A stretch of 36,678 nucleotides of DNA. It comes from an uncultured Succiniclasticum sp. (GTDB taxonomy: Bacteria; Bacillota; Negativicutes; Acidaminococcales; Acidaminococcaceae). The stretch spans positions 1 through 36,678 of the forward strand of contig CAJODT010000011.1 in NCBI GenBank assembly GCA_905233365.1, in the 5' to 3' direction. The translations under genes and the position numbers were made by a program. The notes beneath the pieces were generated by a model. That model saw nothing but the letters and a program-made list of their open reading frames with translations. It did not search any database and was not told the origin of the DNA. Each line of letters starts with the position of its first letter. The first letter of the stretch is position 1. Positions 9,359 to 19,203 of the stretch are shown piece by piece.

Positions 9359-10474
9359 ATGAAAAACTGGAGAAAACTGGCTCAGGCTGCCTGCGCAGTA
9401 GCATTGATCGGTTCCACGGCAACCGCTTTTGCGGCGGCTAAAGCGCCTGTGGCAAAGGCGCCGGGAAAAATTCCGGTAATTTTGGACACGGATATGGTAG
9501 ATTTGTTTGATGACGGCGTGGCCATGCTCATTTTGGCTACCTCTCCCAAAGTGGACTTGAAAGGAATAACGATTGTCATCGGTAACAGCTGGGTAGAAGA
9601 AGGTGTTGCCAGCGCGATCCGCCACCTGGAAGGCATTGGCCGGACAGACATCCCGGTTATGGCCGGCAATAACAAACCGACCCGCCCTGGCCGCATAGAG
9701 AATATTCAGGCAGAGAAAAAACGTTGGGGCCGCGGGCACGATTCCCATTTGGGAGCGGCTGGTCATCCCCAGCCTGTTTCCTGGCAGGAAACATATCGGG
9801 AATGGTATAAGGCAGAGCCTACCATTGGACCTAAAGGGGAAGACGCCAGCGATTTTATCATCCGCACTATAAAAGAGAATCCTCATAAAGTTGTCGTTGT
9901 TGGCATCGGCACCGGCGGCAATATTGCCAAAGCGCTGGAAAAAGACCCGTCCATTGCGCCGCTGGCGAAGGAAATCGTATATATGGCAGGCGCTTTCCTG
10001 CATGCGGGTAATGTTATGCCTACGGCGGAATTTAACGTATGGCTGGACCCTGAAGCCGCGAAAAAAGAATACAGGGGAGCCTGGCCGAAACAGACATTCT
10101 TCCCGCTGGATGTATGCGAAAACCAAAGAATAAATTATAAAGATTTCCTCCAGCTGGAAAAACGGGTGAAGAATCCGGTATTTAAAGATATGTGGGAGCG
10201 TCATTACCAGACCCCGCTGTTCCGGAATGATCCTAAATTCGAAAACTATATCTGGGATGTACTGGCTGCAGCGTATGTGATTGATCCTTCTATTATTACC
10301 AAAGAAGTATTTATGCCGGTTGACGTAAATGATACCTATTCCCTGTCTTATGGCGAAACACTGGCCTTTGCAGGGCCGGGACCCGAAGGATCCCAGAAAG
10401 CCCACATTGTGCAAGAGGTTGACCGTAAGAAAATCTGGCATATGTTATTCGAGACGTTTGATAAATTGAAATAG
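9359..10474 (+). CDS. Exported nucleoside hydrolase-family protein
   Basis: Signal peptide MKNWRKLAQAACAVALIGSTATAFA; PVILDTDMVDLFDDGVAML; start ATG 9359 with ggaggga RBS. Confidence 0.8.
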   Translation: MKNWRKLAQAACAVALIGSTATAFAAAKAPVAKAPGKIPVILDTDMVDLFDDGVAMLILATSPKVDLKGITIVIGNSWVEEGVASAIRHLEGIGRTDIPVMAGNNKPTRPGRIENIQAEKKRWGRGHDSHLGAAGHPQPVSWQETYREWYKAEPTIGPKGEDASDFIIRTIKENPHKVVVVGIGTGGNIAKALEKDPSIAPLAKEIVYMAGAFLHAGNVMPTAEFNVWLDPEAAKKEYRGAWPKQTFFPLDVCENQRINYKDFLQLEKRVKNPVFKDMWERHYQTPLFRNDPKFENYIWDVLAAAYVIDPSIITKEVFMPVDVNDTYSLSYGETLAFAGPGPEGSQKAHIVQEVDRKKIWHMLFETFDKLK

Positions 10475-10516
10475 TTGCTGTCATTACTGTTTGTGCCGCC
10501 AGCCAAAGGCGGCGGA

Positions 10517-11341
10517 ATGGATATTGCTATGAATCTCTTTACCCCTGCTGAATTTACGGAGAATTATGCCCAGGCCGGCGTGAAAAAGGCTTCCTTGCCG
10601 GTTTCCAAAATGTTTTTATTGGGAATCCTTGCCGGCTTTCTCATTGCCATGGGCGGAGCCACGGCAAGTACGGCCTCCCATGCCATTCCGAATGCGGGAC
10701 TGGCAAAGATGGTCAGCGGTCTGTTGTTCCCCTTTGGTCTGGGAATGGTGATTCTTACCGGGGCAGAACTTTTTACCGGCAATGTGCTGATCAATATATC
10801 CGTGTTTGAAGGAAAAACAGGCTTTGCCTCCATGCTGCGTAACTGGTTCTGGGTGTACATCGGTAATTTCTGCGGCGCTCTGCTGGTGGCAGCGGGGATG
10901 GCTTTTTTAGGCTGTATGAATTTAAGTGGCGGCGCTTTTGCGGTGTCGTCCATGAAAGTGGCGATTGCCAAAAGTTCTTTGCAATTTATGACAGCGGTGG
11001 GGCTGGGCTTCTTCTGTAACGTGCTGGTAACCATCGGCGTACTGATCAGTCTGGGGGCCAAGGATACCATCGGACGTTTTATCGGGGCCTACATGCCGGT
11101 AGCGTTCTTTGTCATCTGCGGTTTTGAGCACAGCATTGCCAACATGTATTATGTTCCTGCAGGTATTTTCGCTGCTGCAAATCCTGCGTACCAGGCGCTG
11201 GCGGCGAAAGCCGGGGTAAATCTGGCTAACCTGGGCTGGGGCAGTTTCTTAATGGGCAACCTTCTGCCTGTAACCATAGGTAATATTTTGGGTGGGCTGG
11301 CAGTCAGCTTCATCTTCTGGTACTGCTACGGCAAAAAATAA
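10517..11341 (+). CDS. Formate/nitrite transporter family (FNT) channel
   Basis: GGATASTASHAIPNAG, AELFTGN, GFEHSIANMYYVPAGI motifs; start ATG 10517. Confidence 0.93.
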   Translation: MDIAMNLFTPAEFTENYAQAGVKKASLPVSKMFLLGILAGFLIAMGGATASTASHAIPNAGLAKMVSGLLFPFGLGMVILTGAELFTGNVLINISVFEGKTGFASMLRNWFWVYIGNFCGALLVAAGMAFLGCMNLSGGAFAVSSMKVAIAKSSLQFMTAVGLGFFCNVLVTIGVLISLGAKDTIGRFIGAYMPVAFFVICGFEHSIANMYYVPAGIFAAANPAYQALAAKAGVNLANLGWGSFLMGNLLPVTIGNILGGLAVSFIFWYCYGKK

Positions 11342-11368
11342 AGAAAACCTGAGAATTAACTTCCTTGC

Positions 11369-11400
11369 AACCTGCTTGTAATACAGCAGGTTTCTTTTTT
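11369..11400 (+). terminator. Intrinsic terminator
   Basis: aacctgcttgtaatacagcaggtttctttttt. Confidence 0.75.
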
Positions 11401-11463
11401 ATGGTGGTAACGCCGCCGGATAAATAGCTAATATAAAGCGGCCTTCAATTTATCTTTTATCTC

Positions 11464-11492
11464 TTTACAAATTTAGCAGGATAAAGTATAAT
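11464..11492 (+). promoter_or_regulatory. Sigma70 promoter TTTACA-17-TATAAT for the ABC operon
   Basis: TTTACA 11464-11469, TATAAT 11487-11492. Confidence 0.7.
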
Positions 11493-11528
11493 TAACATAC
11501 CAAAAACAAAAGGAAGGGGTTTTCCATC

Positions 11529-12308
11529 GTGAAAAAGATTTGTCTGGTATTATTTTCTATAATGATGATGCTTATGCTTGTTGGCTGCGGCAGCAGCGGC
11601 CCGAAAAAAATGGTCATCGGTCTGGACGATAATTTCGCTCCTATGGGTTTCCGTAACGAAAAGAATGAAATCGTCGGCTTCGACATCGATCTGGCAAGGG
11701 AAGCCTGCAAACGCGCAGGCATGGAAGTTACCTTCAAGCCCATTGACTGGAGCGCCAAGGAAGCTGAACTGAACGGCAAACGTATCGATGCCATCTGGAA
11801 CTGCTTCACCATCAATCCGGAACGTGAAAAAGTAATCCAGTTCTCCAAACCGTACATCAACAACTGCCAGGTTGTAGCTGTACCGGCAGCGTCCAAAATT
11901 GAAACCCTGGCCGACCTGAAGGGCAAAGCCGTAGGCGTTCAGGACGACTCCACCGGCAGCTATCTGCTGGACGGCAAATTTGCCGATCTGCGTAAAGGTC
12001 TGAAGGACTACAAAAAATATCCTGACTTTGCGGCAGCATTCCTGGACATTGACTCCGGCCGTCTGGATGCGCTGGTAGTTGATGAGATCCTGGTTCGTTA
12101 CTACATGAAAAAGGCTCCCGGAAAATACAAAGTGCTGAAGGAAGATCTGGGCAAAGAAGTTGTCGGCGTTGGTTTCCGCAAAGACGACAAGGAATTTGCG
12201 ACTCGCATCGACAAGATTCTGGATGAAATGAAGAAAGACGGTACCTGCAAGAAGATCTCCATGCAGTGGTTCGGCACGGACATCACCCGCTACGACGACA
12301 AGAAATAA
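11529..12308 (+). CDS. Amino-acid ABC transporter substrate-binding lipoprotein
   Basis: Lipobox LVGCG; SBP_bac_3 pattern NEIVGFDIDLAREACKRAGMEV. Confidence 0.93.
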   Translation: MKKICLVLFSIMMMLMLVGCGSSGPKKMVIGLDDNFAPMGFRNEKNEIVGFDIDLAREACKRAGMEVTFKPIDWSAKEAELNGKRIDAIWNCFTINPEREKVIQFSKPYINNCQVVAVPAASKIETLADLKGKAVGVQDDSTGSYLLDGKFADLRKGLKDYKKYPDFAAAFLDIDSGRLDALVVDEILVRYYMKKAPGKYKVLKEDLGKEVVGVGFRKDDKEFATRIDKILDEMKKDGTCKKISMQWFGTDITRYDDKK

Positions 12309-12410
12309 TCCGTCGGCGGCAGGCTGGCCAGCGCGGTATGTATTGCAGCTGCGCATAGGGTATACATGAAAAAGGACAGCCGGTAAAATTATTTTACTTT
12401 TGATTACAGC

Positions 12411-12442
12411 AAGGCCGATGGTTTGTACCACCGGCCTTTGCG
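12411..12442 (+). terminator. Intra-operon terminator/attenuator hairpin
   Basis: aaggccgatgg-tttgta-ccaccggcctttgcgtg. Confidence 0.55.
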
Positions 12443-12524
12443 TGTATTTTGGAGCTGCTGGTTTATCAGTCTGCAGTCGTACAGACTTACTGAATCAGCG
12501 TTTCCGTAACTGACGGAGCATTTT

Positions 12525-13175
12525 ATGGACTATATCATTTCAATTATTCCCCAGATGCTGTTGGGGACCGTAGATACTTTACGGCTTTTCTTTATTACGA
12601 TTGTGCTGGCGATCCCGTTGGGCATTCTCCTTGCGTTCTGCAGGATATCGCCTTTTAAAATTTTGCGCGACGTTGTTGCGGCGTATGTGTATGTGCTGCG
12701 GGGTACACCCCTTATGCTGCAGCTGCTGTTCGTTTACTTCGGCCTGCCCTTCATCCCCGTGATCGGCGTCCGCCTGGACGATTTCCCGGCAGCGGTGTTG
12801 GCCTTTGTGCTGAATTACGGAGCCTATTTCTGCGAAATTTTCCGTGCCGGTCTGCAGGCAATTCCCAAAGGACAGTTTGAAGCAGCCAAAACACTGGGTA
12901 TGAACTATACGCAGACAATGCGGCGTATCATCCTGCCTCAGGTATTTAAAATTATCCTGCCGCCGGTGAGCAACGAAACCATCACGCTGGTGAAGGACAC
13001 CTCGTTGATTTACGTGCTGGCCATGAACGATCTGCTGCGTACCACCCGCAACCTGGTACAGCGGGACTTTAACATCATGCCTTTCGTGGTTGCCGCGGTG
13101 TTTTATCTGGTGATGACGCTGATCCTTACTTACGGATTTAATAAACTGGAAAAACATTTTGCAAGGTGGGACTGA
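12525..13175 (+). CDS. Amino-acid ABC transporter permease (His/Glu/Gln/Arg family)
   Basis: YVYVLRGTPLMLQLLFVYFG, GLQAIPKGQFEAAKTLGM EAA loop. Confidence 0.95.
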   Translation: MDYIISIIPQMLLGTVDTLRLFFITIVLAIPLGILLAFCRISPFKILRDVVAAYVYVLRGTPLMLQLLFVYFGLPFIPVIGVRLDDFPAAVLAFVLNYGAYFCEIFRAGLQAIPKGQFEAAKTLGMNYTQTMRRIILPQVFKIILPPVSNETITLVKDTSLIYVLAMNDLLRTTRNLVQRDFNIMPFVVAAVFYLVMTLILTYGFNKLEKHFARWD

Positions 13176-13181
13176 TACATT

Positions 13182-13937
13182 ATGCGTAAGATAGAAGCAA
13201 AGAACATTTGCAAAAAATTTGATGATCTGGAAGTATTGAAAAGCATAGACATGACCGTGGATGAGGGGGAAGTCGTTGCGATCATCGGACCCTCCGGCGG
13301 CGGTAAAAGTACCTTTCTCCGCTGCCTGAACAAACTGGAGACGATTAACGGGGGAACGATCCTGGTCGACGGCGAGACGATGGTCAGTACTGACGAGAAG
13401 GGAAACGTGCGTTATGCGGATAATTCGACCCAGCTCGCCTGCAGGATGGGGATGGTGTTTCAGCAGTTCAACCTGTTCCCGCATATGACAGTGCTGGAAA
13501 ACCTCATGGAAGCGCCGGTGCATGTGCAGAAACGTAACCCGGCGGAGGTTCAGAAGGAAGCGGAAGCCCTGTTGGAGAAAGTCGGTCTTTTGGACAAGCG
13601 GGATCAGTATCCGCTGCGTCTTTCCGGCGGGCAGCAGCAGCGCGTGGCCATTGCCCGGGCGCTCTGCATGAACCCGGACATAATGCTGTTCGACGAGCCT
13701 ACTTCTTCTCTTGACCCGGAACTGACCGGTGAAGTGCTGAAGACTATGCGCAACCTGGCGGAAGACCATATGACCATGGTGGTGGTTACCCACGAAATGG
13801 GCTTCGCCCGGGAAGTGGCAACTAAAGTTTTGTTTATGGCGGACGGGTACATACAGGAGCAGGGAACGCCGGAAGAAATCTTTGAGCATCCGAAGAATGA
13901 GCGGCTGCAGAGTTTTCTGAAGAGCATCTTAAAATGA
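13182..13937 (+). CDS. Amino-acid ABC transporter ATP-binding protein
   Basis: Walker [35 protein letters not shown]. Confidence 0.96.
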   Translation: MRKIEAKNICKKFDDLEVLKSIDMTVDEGEVVAIIGPSGGGKSTFLRCLNKLETINGGTILVDGETMVSTDEKGNVRYADNSTQLACRMGMVFQQFNLFPHMTVLENLMEAPVHVQKRNPAEVQKEAEALLEKVGLLDKRDQYPLRLSGGQQQRVAIARALCMNPDIMLFDEPTSSLDPELTGEVLKTMRNLAEDHMTMVVVTHEMGFAREVATKVLFMADGYIQEQGTPEEIFEHPKNERLQSFLKSILK

Positions 13938-14012
13938 AATGCCTGTGAGTTCCCGAATCCAAATAGATTGATAAAAAAAGAATTATTCTGTAGTAATTCG
14001 GGAGGTTTCCTG

Positions 14013-14840
14013 ATGAACGAACTGGAAAACAAACGTAAAAAGCTGGAAAAGATTTTAGAAGAGATGGGTAATGTAGCCGTTGCCTTCAGCGGCGGTGTGG
14101 ATTCGGCACTGCTGCTGGCCGTGGCGGCGCGGCTGTATCATGTGAAACTGATGGCAGTGACCGCTACGTCAATAAGCTACGCAGAACATGAAAAAAACGA
14201 TGCACAGCGTTTTGCCCAGCGCATGGGTGTGAAGCACCGTTATCTGGAGTTTGACCAGATGAGTATCTCTGAATTTGTGGCCAACGGGCCGGAACGCTGC
14301 TATTATTGCAAAAAAGCTATCTTCAGTGCGATCCGGACCTTTGCGGAGGAGGAAGGCTTCACCAATGTAGTTGATGGAAGCAATGCGGACGATTTACAAA
14401 CATACCGGCCGGGTACGAAAGCGATGACTGAATTGGGCATCCGCAGTCCCTTGCAGGAAGCCGGTCTGACCAAGGCGGAGATTCGCAAACTAAGCCGGGA
14501 GATGGGCCTGTTCACGGCGTCAAAACCGTCTTATTCCTGCCTGGCTTCCCGCATCCAATACGGTGAACCCATAACGCCGGAAAAGCTGGCCAGGGTCGAG
14601 CAGGCGGAAGATTTTCTGGCGAATCTGGGCTTTACCCATATCCGGGTGCGCAGTTACGGCACACTGGCCCGTATAGAAGTGGAGCCGTCCCAGGTCACTT
14701 TGATGGCACAGGTAAACACCCGCAATAAAATCATCGCGAAGCTTACAGAACTGGGCTACAATTATGTTACCTTGGATCTGGCAGGCTTCCGCAGCGGTAG
14801 CATGGATATGGGGATTGCAAAAAATCAACGAAACTGTTGA
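14013..14840 (+). CDS. larE: ATP-dependent sacrificial sulfur transferase LarE
   Basis: SGGVDSALLL PP-loop, ERCYYCKK, DGSNADD, KPSYSCLASRI; ATG 14013 with gggagg RBS. Confidence 0.92.
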   Translation: MNELENKRKKLEKILEEMGNVAVAFSGGVDSALLLAVAARLYHVKLMAVTATSISYAEHEKNDAQRFAQRMGVKHRYLEFDQMSISEFVANGPERCYYCKKAIFSAIRTFAEEEGFTNVVDGSNADDLQTYRPGTKAMTELGIRSPLQEAGLTKAEIRKLSREMGLFTASKPSYSCLASRIQYGEPITPEKLARVEQAEDFLANLGFTHIRVRSYGTLARIEVEPSQVTLMAQVNTRNKIIAKLTELGYNYVTLDLAGFRSGSMDMGIAKNQRNC

Positions 14841-14857
14841 AGCAACGCAAATAAAAA

Positions 14858-14894
14858 ACTCCGCTACCTTTAACGGGTAACGGAGTTATTTTTA
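14858..14894 (+). terminator. Intrinsic terminator downstream of larE
   Basis: aactccgctacctttaacgggtaacggagttattttta. Confidence 0.75.
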
Positions 14895-14896
14895 TT

Positions 14897-14971
14897 TGGC
14901 AGCGCCAATGGGAATTGAACCCATGATTTCGCCTTGAGAGGGCGACGTCTTGACCTCTTGACCATGGCGCC
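14897..14971 (-). tRNA. tRNA-Glu (CTC)
   Basis: Minus strand GGCGCCATGGTCAAGAGGTCAAGACGTCGCCCTCTCAAGGCGAAATCATGGGTTCAATTCCCATTGGCGCTGCCA; cloverleaf with encoded CCA. Confidence 0.93.
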
Positions 14972-15060
14972 AAATGATTGCGTAACTATTATACTACAAA
15001 TTTACCAAAAGTGAAAAGCCTGTCTGCAAAAAATTTATCTATCTTTTATAGATAAAAAAA

Positions 15061-15134
15061 TGGCTCCGGGACTAGGGCTCGAACCCAGACAAGAAGATCC
15101 AGAATCTCCTGTGCTACCATTACACCATCCCGGA
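15061..15134 (-). tRNA. tRNA-Gln (CTG)
   Basis: Minus strand TCCGGGATGGTGTAATGGTAGCACAGGAGATTCTGGATCTTCTTGTCTGGGTTCGAGCCCTAGTCCCGGAGCCA. Confidence 0.94.
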
Positions 15135-15299
15135 GTGAGTACTCACTAATAATAGCGCAATAGTTTAAAAATGTCAATAGTTTTTTGTAAGTTATAAAAA
15201 AAGTATTTTTCTTTTGTTTTTGTATTGGTTGCGATAAAAAGTTTTATATTCGTTTAGAAGATTGCGTACTGTGAAACTGCCTGCGAACAACTCTTCCCA

Positions 15300-17438
15300 T
15301 TACCGCACAGCCAGCATTACAATCGTTTCGTTATCCGGAACATCGGCCAGTTCGATATCCAGTACGGCAAAAACCTGCTCGCGGCTGGCAAGTCCGGAAA
15401 GATCCAGCTGCTTTTCACCGTAAAAAGCGAACAAGCCCGGTAACTGACCGCCTGTCGTACCAAACTCTGTGGTGTCTTCCAGCAACAGCTGGAGGTTTCC
15501 CCGTAAGTTTTCTTTGGAAGTGACCACGGCTCCCAGCCCTTCCCGCTGGAGGCAAACGACTCCGTTGCGGTCCAGCACACGAACCTTGTGTTTTTGTGCG
15601 GAGAAAAGGCCGAATGCTTTTTCTGTGTACGGTCCGTCAAAAATGTGCCACTTACCTGTCGCTGCCGCTTCCGTCACGTCCTCTTCCAGCATGCCCATAG
15701 ACTGGGCGGCGATGGAACGCAACTCAGGTGCTTCCAATGCTTTGGTGGCGCTTTCATTTTTGCGGAGTTCCGAAGCACCCAGCGCCACAGCCCGCAAGAT
15801 GTTGGTCTTTTTATCGATTTCAATGGAAATTTCCACTGTGGCTTCCTTGGCACCGGCCCGCAAAACCTGTTCCATGGCATCGTGACGGATGGAACGGATG
15901 TCGTGTTCGGTGGGATTGACAACGGTTCGCTCCACTACCTCCCGCACCATGGCCATGGCTACACCGATGGTAGATATGATGGGTGCATTTTTCACAATTT
16001 TCCAGCGCAGGTTCATGACCTTGCCCAGATACGGAACGATTACCCCGGCGCTGCCGCCGCCTCCTGCCAGGCAGAGGATGGCCGGGGACAGTTCGTATTC
16101 TTTTATGAGACTGCTGACAAGTTTCCCGATTTTTTTGGCTGCCAGCTCCATCGCTTTAACCGCCGCTTCTTCCGCAGTGCAGCCAATGGCATTCCCCAGC
16201 GGCTGCCAGGCAATGCGGGCGCTTTCTCTGTCGCCTTCCGCATAGTCCCCTGCCGGAACACTGCCTGTTAAATTGGCAGCGCCGGCCAGCGTCAGGGAGA
16301 CCTGTTTTCCGTCTGCACCTTCCACGATTGCGTAAGCCTTATCATCGTCGGCACAGGGCGCGACTAATTTCAGCTTTGGCTGATCCAGCCTGTCAGAAAA
16401 TACTTCATAAGTCAGGCCGGCGATATGTGCGCTGCGGGGGCCAACGTCTGTAATCTTTCCGTTCTCTACCCGGATCATGCTGCCGCCTGCTACACCCAGC
16501 GTGCGGACATCCAGGGAGGAAAGGTAGGTTTTATGGCCGCCCACTTCACCGTAGCGTACCATGACCCGTCCGTTTTTGACCACAGAAATATCCGTAGAGG
16601 TTCCTCCGGCTTCCAGAAAGATACCATCTGAAAGCTTTTCATACATCAAAACGCCTGCCACCCCGGCAGCCAGTCCCGACAGCATGGTCAGGATCGGGCG
16701 GCGCCGTACCTCGTCCACGGTCATCACGCCGCCGTCGCAGCGCATGATCATCAGGGACGCAGGTATGCCGGAGCGTTTCACACAGGCTTCAGTCATGTCA
16801 GCCGTTTCCATCATTTTGGGAATCAGGCTGCCGTTGATGACGGCAGTGCGGGTCCGCACCCGGAGCCCGTAGAGTTTTGATACTTCATGACCACCCGTTG
16901 CGTACAGACCTTTTTGGCGTGCCAGTTCCATGACAAACTGCTCGTTTGTCGGGTCGTCTACACTGAAAGGCTCGGTCGCCACAATAACTTCCGCGCCGGC
17001 TTCTTTCAGTCCTTCAATCTTTGCTTCGATTTCCTGCTGTGCTGCTTCTGCATCTCCCGTTTCCACAAAAGCATGAAAGGTTTTCAGTTCCTTGCCTTTA
17101 GCCAGGGGAATGTTTCCGGTATTGCTGATCGTTTTGGCCCGTCCTCCTTCGAATCCGCTGCCCATGGCAAGGATACCGGAAACTGCCACATCGCCTTCCA
17201 GTAACGCGTTGGTGGCCTGGGTCGTCCCGTGAGCGATAAAAACTACTTCTTCCGGTGCAATGTGGTTGCTGTGCAGGATGTTCTGCAATACTGTGATGAT
17301 ACCTTCCGCCACGCCTTCTTCGGATGAATGGGTGGTAGGGAGTTTTTCCCGGGCGACGATCTCGCCGGTCTCGTTGTCGATTGCTACGGCATCGGTGAAG
17401 GTTCCGCCTACATCAATACCAATCCGTATCCGTCTCAT
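15300..17438 (-). CDS. Hydantoinase/oxoprolinase-family protein (HyuA-like ATPase-fold)
   Basis: RIGIDVGGTFTDAVAID, FIAHGTTQATNALLEGD, EAGGTSTDIS, LAGGGGSAGVIVPYLG. Confidence 0.9.
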   Translation of the reverse strand: MRRIRIGIDVGGTFTDAVAIDNETGEIVAREKLPTTHSSEEGVAEGIITVLQNILHSNHIAPEEVVFIAHGTTQATNALLEGDVAVSGILAMGSGFEGGRAKTISNTGNIPLAKGKELKTFHAFVETGDAEAAQQEIEAKIEGLKEAGAEVIVATEPFSVDDPTNEQFVMELARQKGLYATGGHEVSKLYGLRVRTRTAVINGSLIPKMMETADMTEACVKRSGIPASLMIMRCDGGVMTVDEVRRRPILTMLSGLAAGVAGVLMYEKLSDGIFLEAGGTSTDISVVKNGRVMVRYGEVGGHKTYLSSLDVRTLGVAGGSMIRVENGKITDVGPRSAHIAGLTYEVFSDRLDQPKLKLVAPCADDDKAYAIVEGADGKQVSLTLAGAANLTGSVPAGDYAEGDRESARIAWQPLGNAIGCTAEEAAVKAMELAAKKIGKLVSSLIKEYELSPAILCLAGGGGSAGVIVPYLGKVMNLRWKIVKNAPIISTIGVAMAMVREVVERTVVNPTEHDIRSIRHDAMEQVLRAGAKEATVEISIEIDKKTNILRAVALGASELRKNESATKALEAPELRSIAAQSMGMLEEDVTEAAATGKWHIFDGPYTEKAFGLFSAQKHKVRVLDRNGVVCLQREGLGAVVTSKENLRGNLQLLLEDTTEFGTTGGQLPGLFAFYGEKQLDLSGLASREQVFAVLDIELADVPDNETIVMLAVR

Positions 17439-17450
17439 GGCAGGCCTCCT

Positions 17451-18830
17451 TTACTGCATAAGCTTCACGTACAGAAGCATCAGGAGACACATAGCCCAGG
17501 CATAGGGCAGGATTTTTTTCAATATGATGTCCGTATCTACGCCGGTATAGCCGCCGATCCAGGAGTTGTGGGAATTGGTGGGATCGGCCAGGCCCTGCAG
17601 ATAACCGACGGCAATGAACATACCGCACAGCGCGATAGGTGAAATAAATTTAAGACCGGTGAGAATCGCTGCAATACCGGCTCCCATGCCGTACATGTTG
17701 AGGGGGCCGCGGTACAGGGCTGCCGGGGCGAACACGGCAAAGAACAGGAGCAGGCCGTTCAGGCTGGAAGGCAGAATGGACCTGATCAAAGGCTGTAATA
17801 TTGCGACGGACGCAGGATGTATGGCAGCCGCTACCAGCATGCCGATACCGATGAAGAGGAACAAAACGCCGGCTATGTCCTGGATGCCTTCCACGAAAGC
17901 GCCGGTCAGCACGTTCACTGTCTTGCGGGGGCAAACAATCAGTGTTGCATACAGCGAGGCCATAATAAAACCGAACAGTGCCGCCGCCACCGGATCGATC
18001 TGATTCATCAGGGGGAGACCGAAACCTTTGATCAGCCGTAGGGTTATGATGATTGCCAAGGGCAGTACGGGAGCAATCAGCGCAGCCCCGGGCAGCTCCT
18101 TCTTTTTCCGGATCAAACCGGTCGGACGGCTGTGGAAAATACCGGCCAGCGCCTGCAACAGACATACCGGCAGGGAAAGGATGCCCGACAGAATTACCTT
18201 CATTGCATCGCATAAATTATTATTCCCGCCGCCCCCAGAAATATTTTTTACAATATAAAAGCATGTTACCAGAGCTGAAATAGCAACAGCCGGCAGATAA
18301 TACTGTAAGGCCGCTTCGCTGCCGAAGATGCCGATATACGTGCCATACCCTGCAATGTTGGCCATGCCTCCCGTACAGATTCCCAGCAAGAAAAGCGCCG
18401 CGGCGTCAACGGGTGAAATACCCACGCCGGTCATGATGGGAAGGGTGATGGAACCAATCATGATGACGGGACCCAGGCCGCTCATGCCGGAAAAAACAAA
18501 CACCGTGGCCGCAGTCAGCAGGAATGCGATGGATACCGGTTGGTCCCCCGAAAGTTCTGCTGCTTTTTTAATGATTGAATCTGAGATGCCGGTTTTCTGG
18601 ATCACTCTTGCAAACATGGCGCCGAAAATAACAAGGGCAATGGGGGACGCAAGCCGGAGCGCTCCTCCCAGCAGCACATCATTGAGCCAGGAGACGAAAG
18701 GCATCCCGGCCACGAAGGCAATCCACGCTGCCATCAGCGGCAGTGCCAGCAGCGTGGGCAACAGCCGCATAACCATCAGCGTGGCAAAAATTATAAAGCC
18801 TGCTAATAATAAAATTCCTGAAAATGTCAT
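17451..18830 (-). CDS. Multi-spanning permease, probable anion/organic-acid transporter
   Basis: 459 aa, many TM segments; GPVIMIGSITLPIMTGVGISPVDAAALFLLGICTGG; next to hyuA. Confidence 0.7.
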   Translation of the reverse strand: MTFSGILLLAGFIIFATLMVMRLLPTLLALPLMAAWIAFVAGMPFVSWLNDVLLGGALRLASPIALVIFGAMFARVIQKTGISDSIIKKAAELSGDQPVSIAFLLTAATVFVFSGMSGLGPVIMIGSITLPIMTGVGISPVDAAALFLLGICTGGMANIAGYGTYIGIFGSEAALQYYLPAVAISALVTCFYIVKNISGGGGNNNLCDAMKVILSGILSLPVCLLQALAGIFHSRPTGLIRKKKELPGAALIAPVLPLAIIITLRLIKGFGLPLMNQIDPVAAALFGFIMASLYATLIVCPRKTVNVLTGAFVEGIQDIAGVLFLFIGIGMLVAAAIHPASVAILQPLIRSILPSSLNGLLLFFAVFAPAALYRGPLNMYGMGAGIAAILTGLKFISPIALCGMFIAVGYLQGLADPTNSHNSWIGGYTGVDTDIILKKILPYAWAMCLLMLLYVKLMQ

Positions 18831-18929
18831 AGTCTTTGTCTCACAATAACAGTAGTTGTTGCCTTATGCTCGTTTCTTGCAGGTTATGCCTGCAAAATCA
18901 TTTTAACGTATTTCGCATGGTAAAACAAG

Positions 18930-19094
18930 TTAAGGAACCACTGATTAATTCGTCCGCACGCTTACCGGGTGTTTTTGCGAATGGCTTCGTCACTGTCTCT
19001 TGACGCAGCTCGGCTGCGCCTTCGAGCCATTTCCTTGCCATTCGCAAAAACTCCTCGGCCATCGCACGAACTCATTTAATCAGTGTTTCCTTAA
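18930..19094. repeat. 165 bp palindromic MITE-like repeat, copy B
   Basis: TTAAGGAACCACTGATTAATTCGTCCGCACG ... ACGAACTCATTTAATCAGTGTTTCCTTAA. Confidence 0.9.
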
Positions 19095-19203
19095 GAATGA
19101 AAGCAAAACATATTTCATTGCGGGAAGACGCAACATGGTACATGTGATATAATTAATAAAAGAAATTTGATATGCAAGGAATCATTGGGTGAGGAGTTTG
19201 AAA

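Noticed and set aside
9335-10441. 368-aa minus-strand ORF opposite the nucleoside hydrolase
   Set aside because: Antisense shadow; no start context or family features.
12579-13889. 436-aa minus-strand ORF opposite the ABC permease/ATPase genes
   Set aside because: Spans two well-supported genes in antisense; His/Gln-rich shadow composition.
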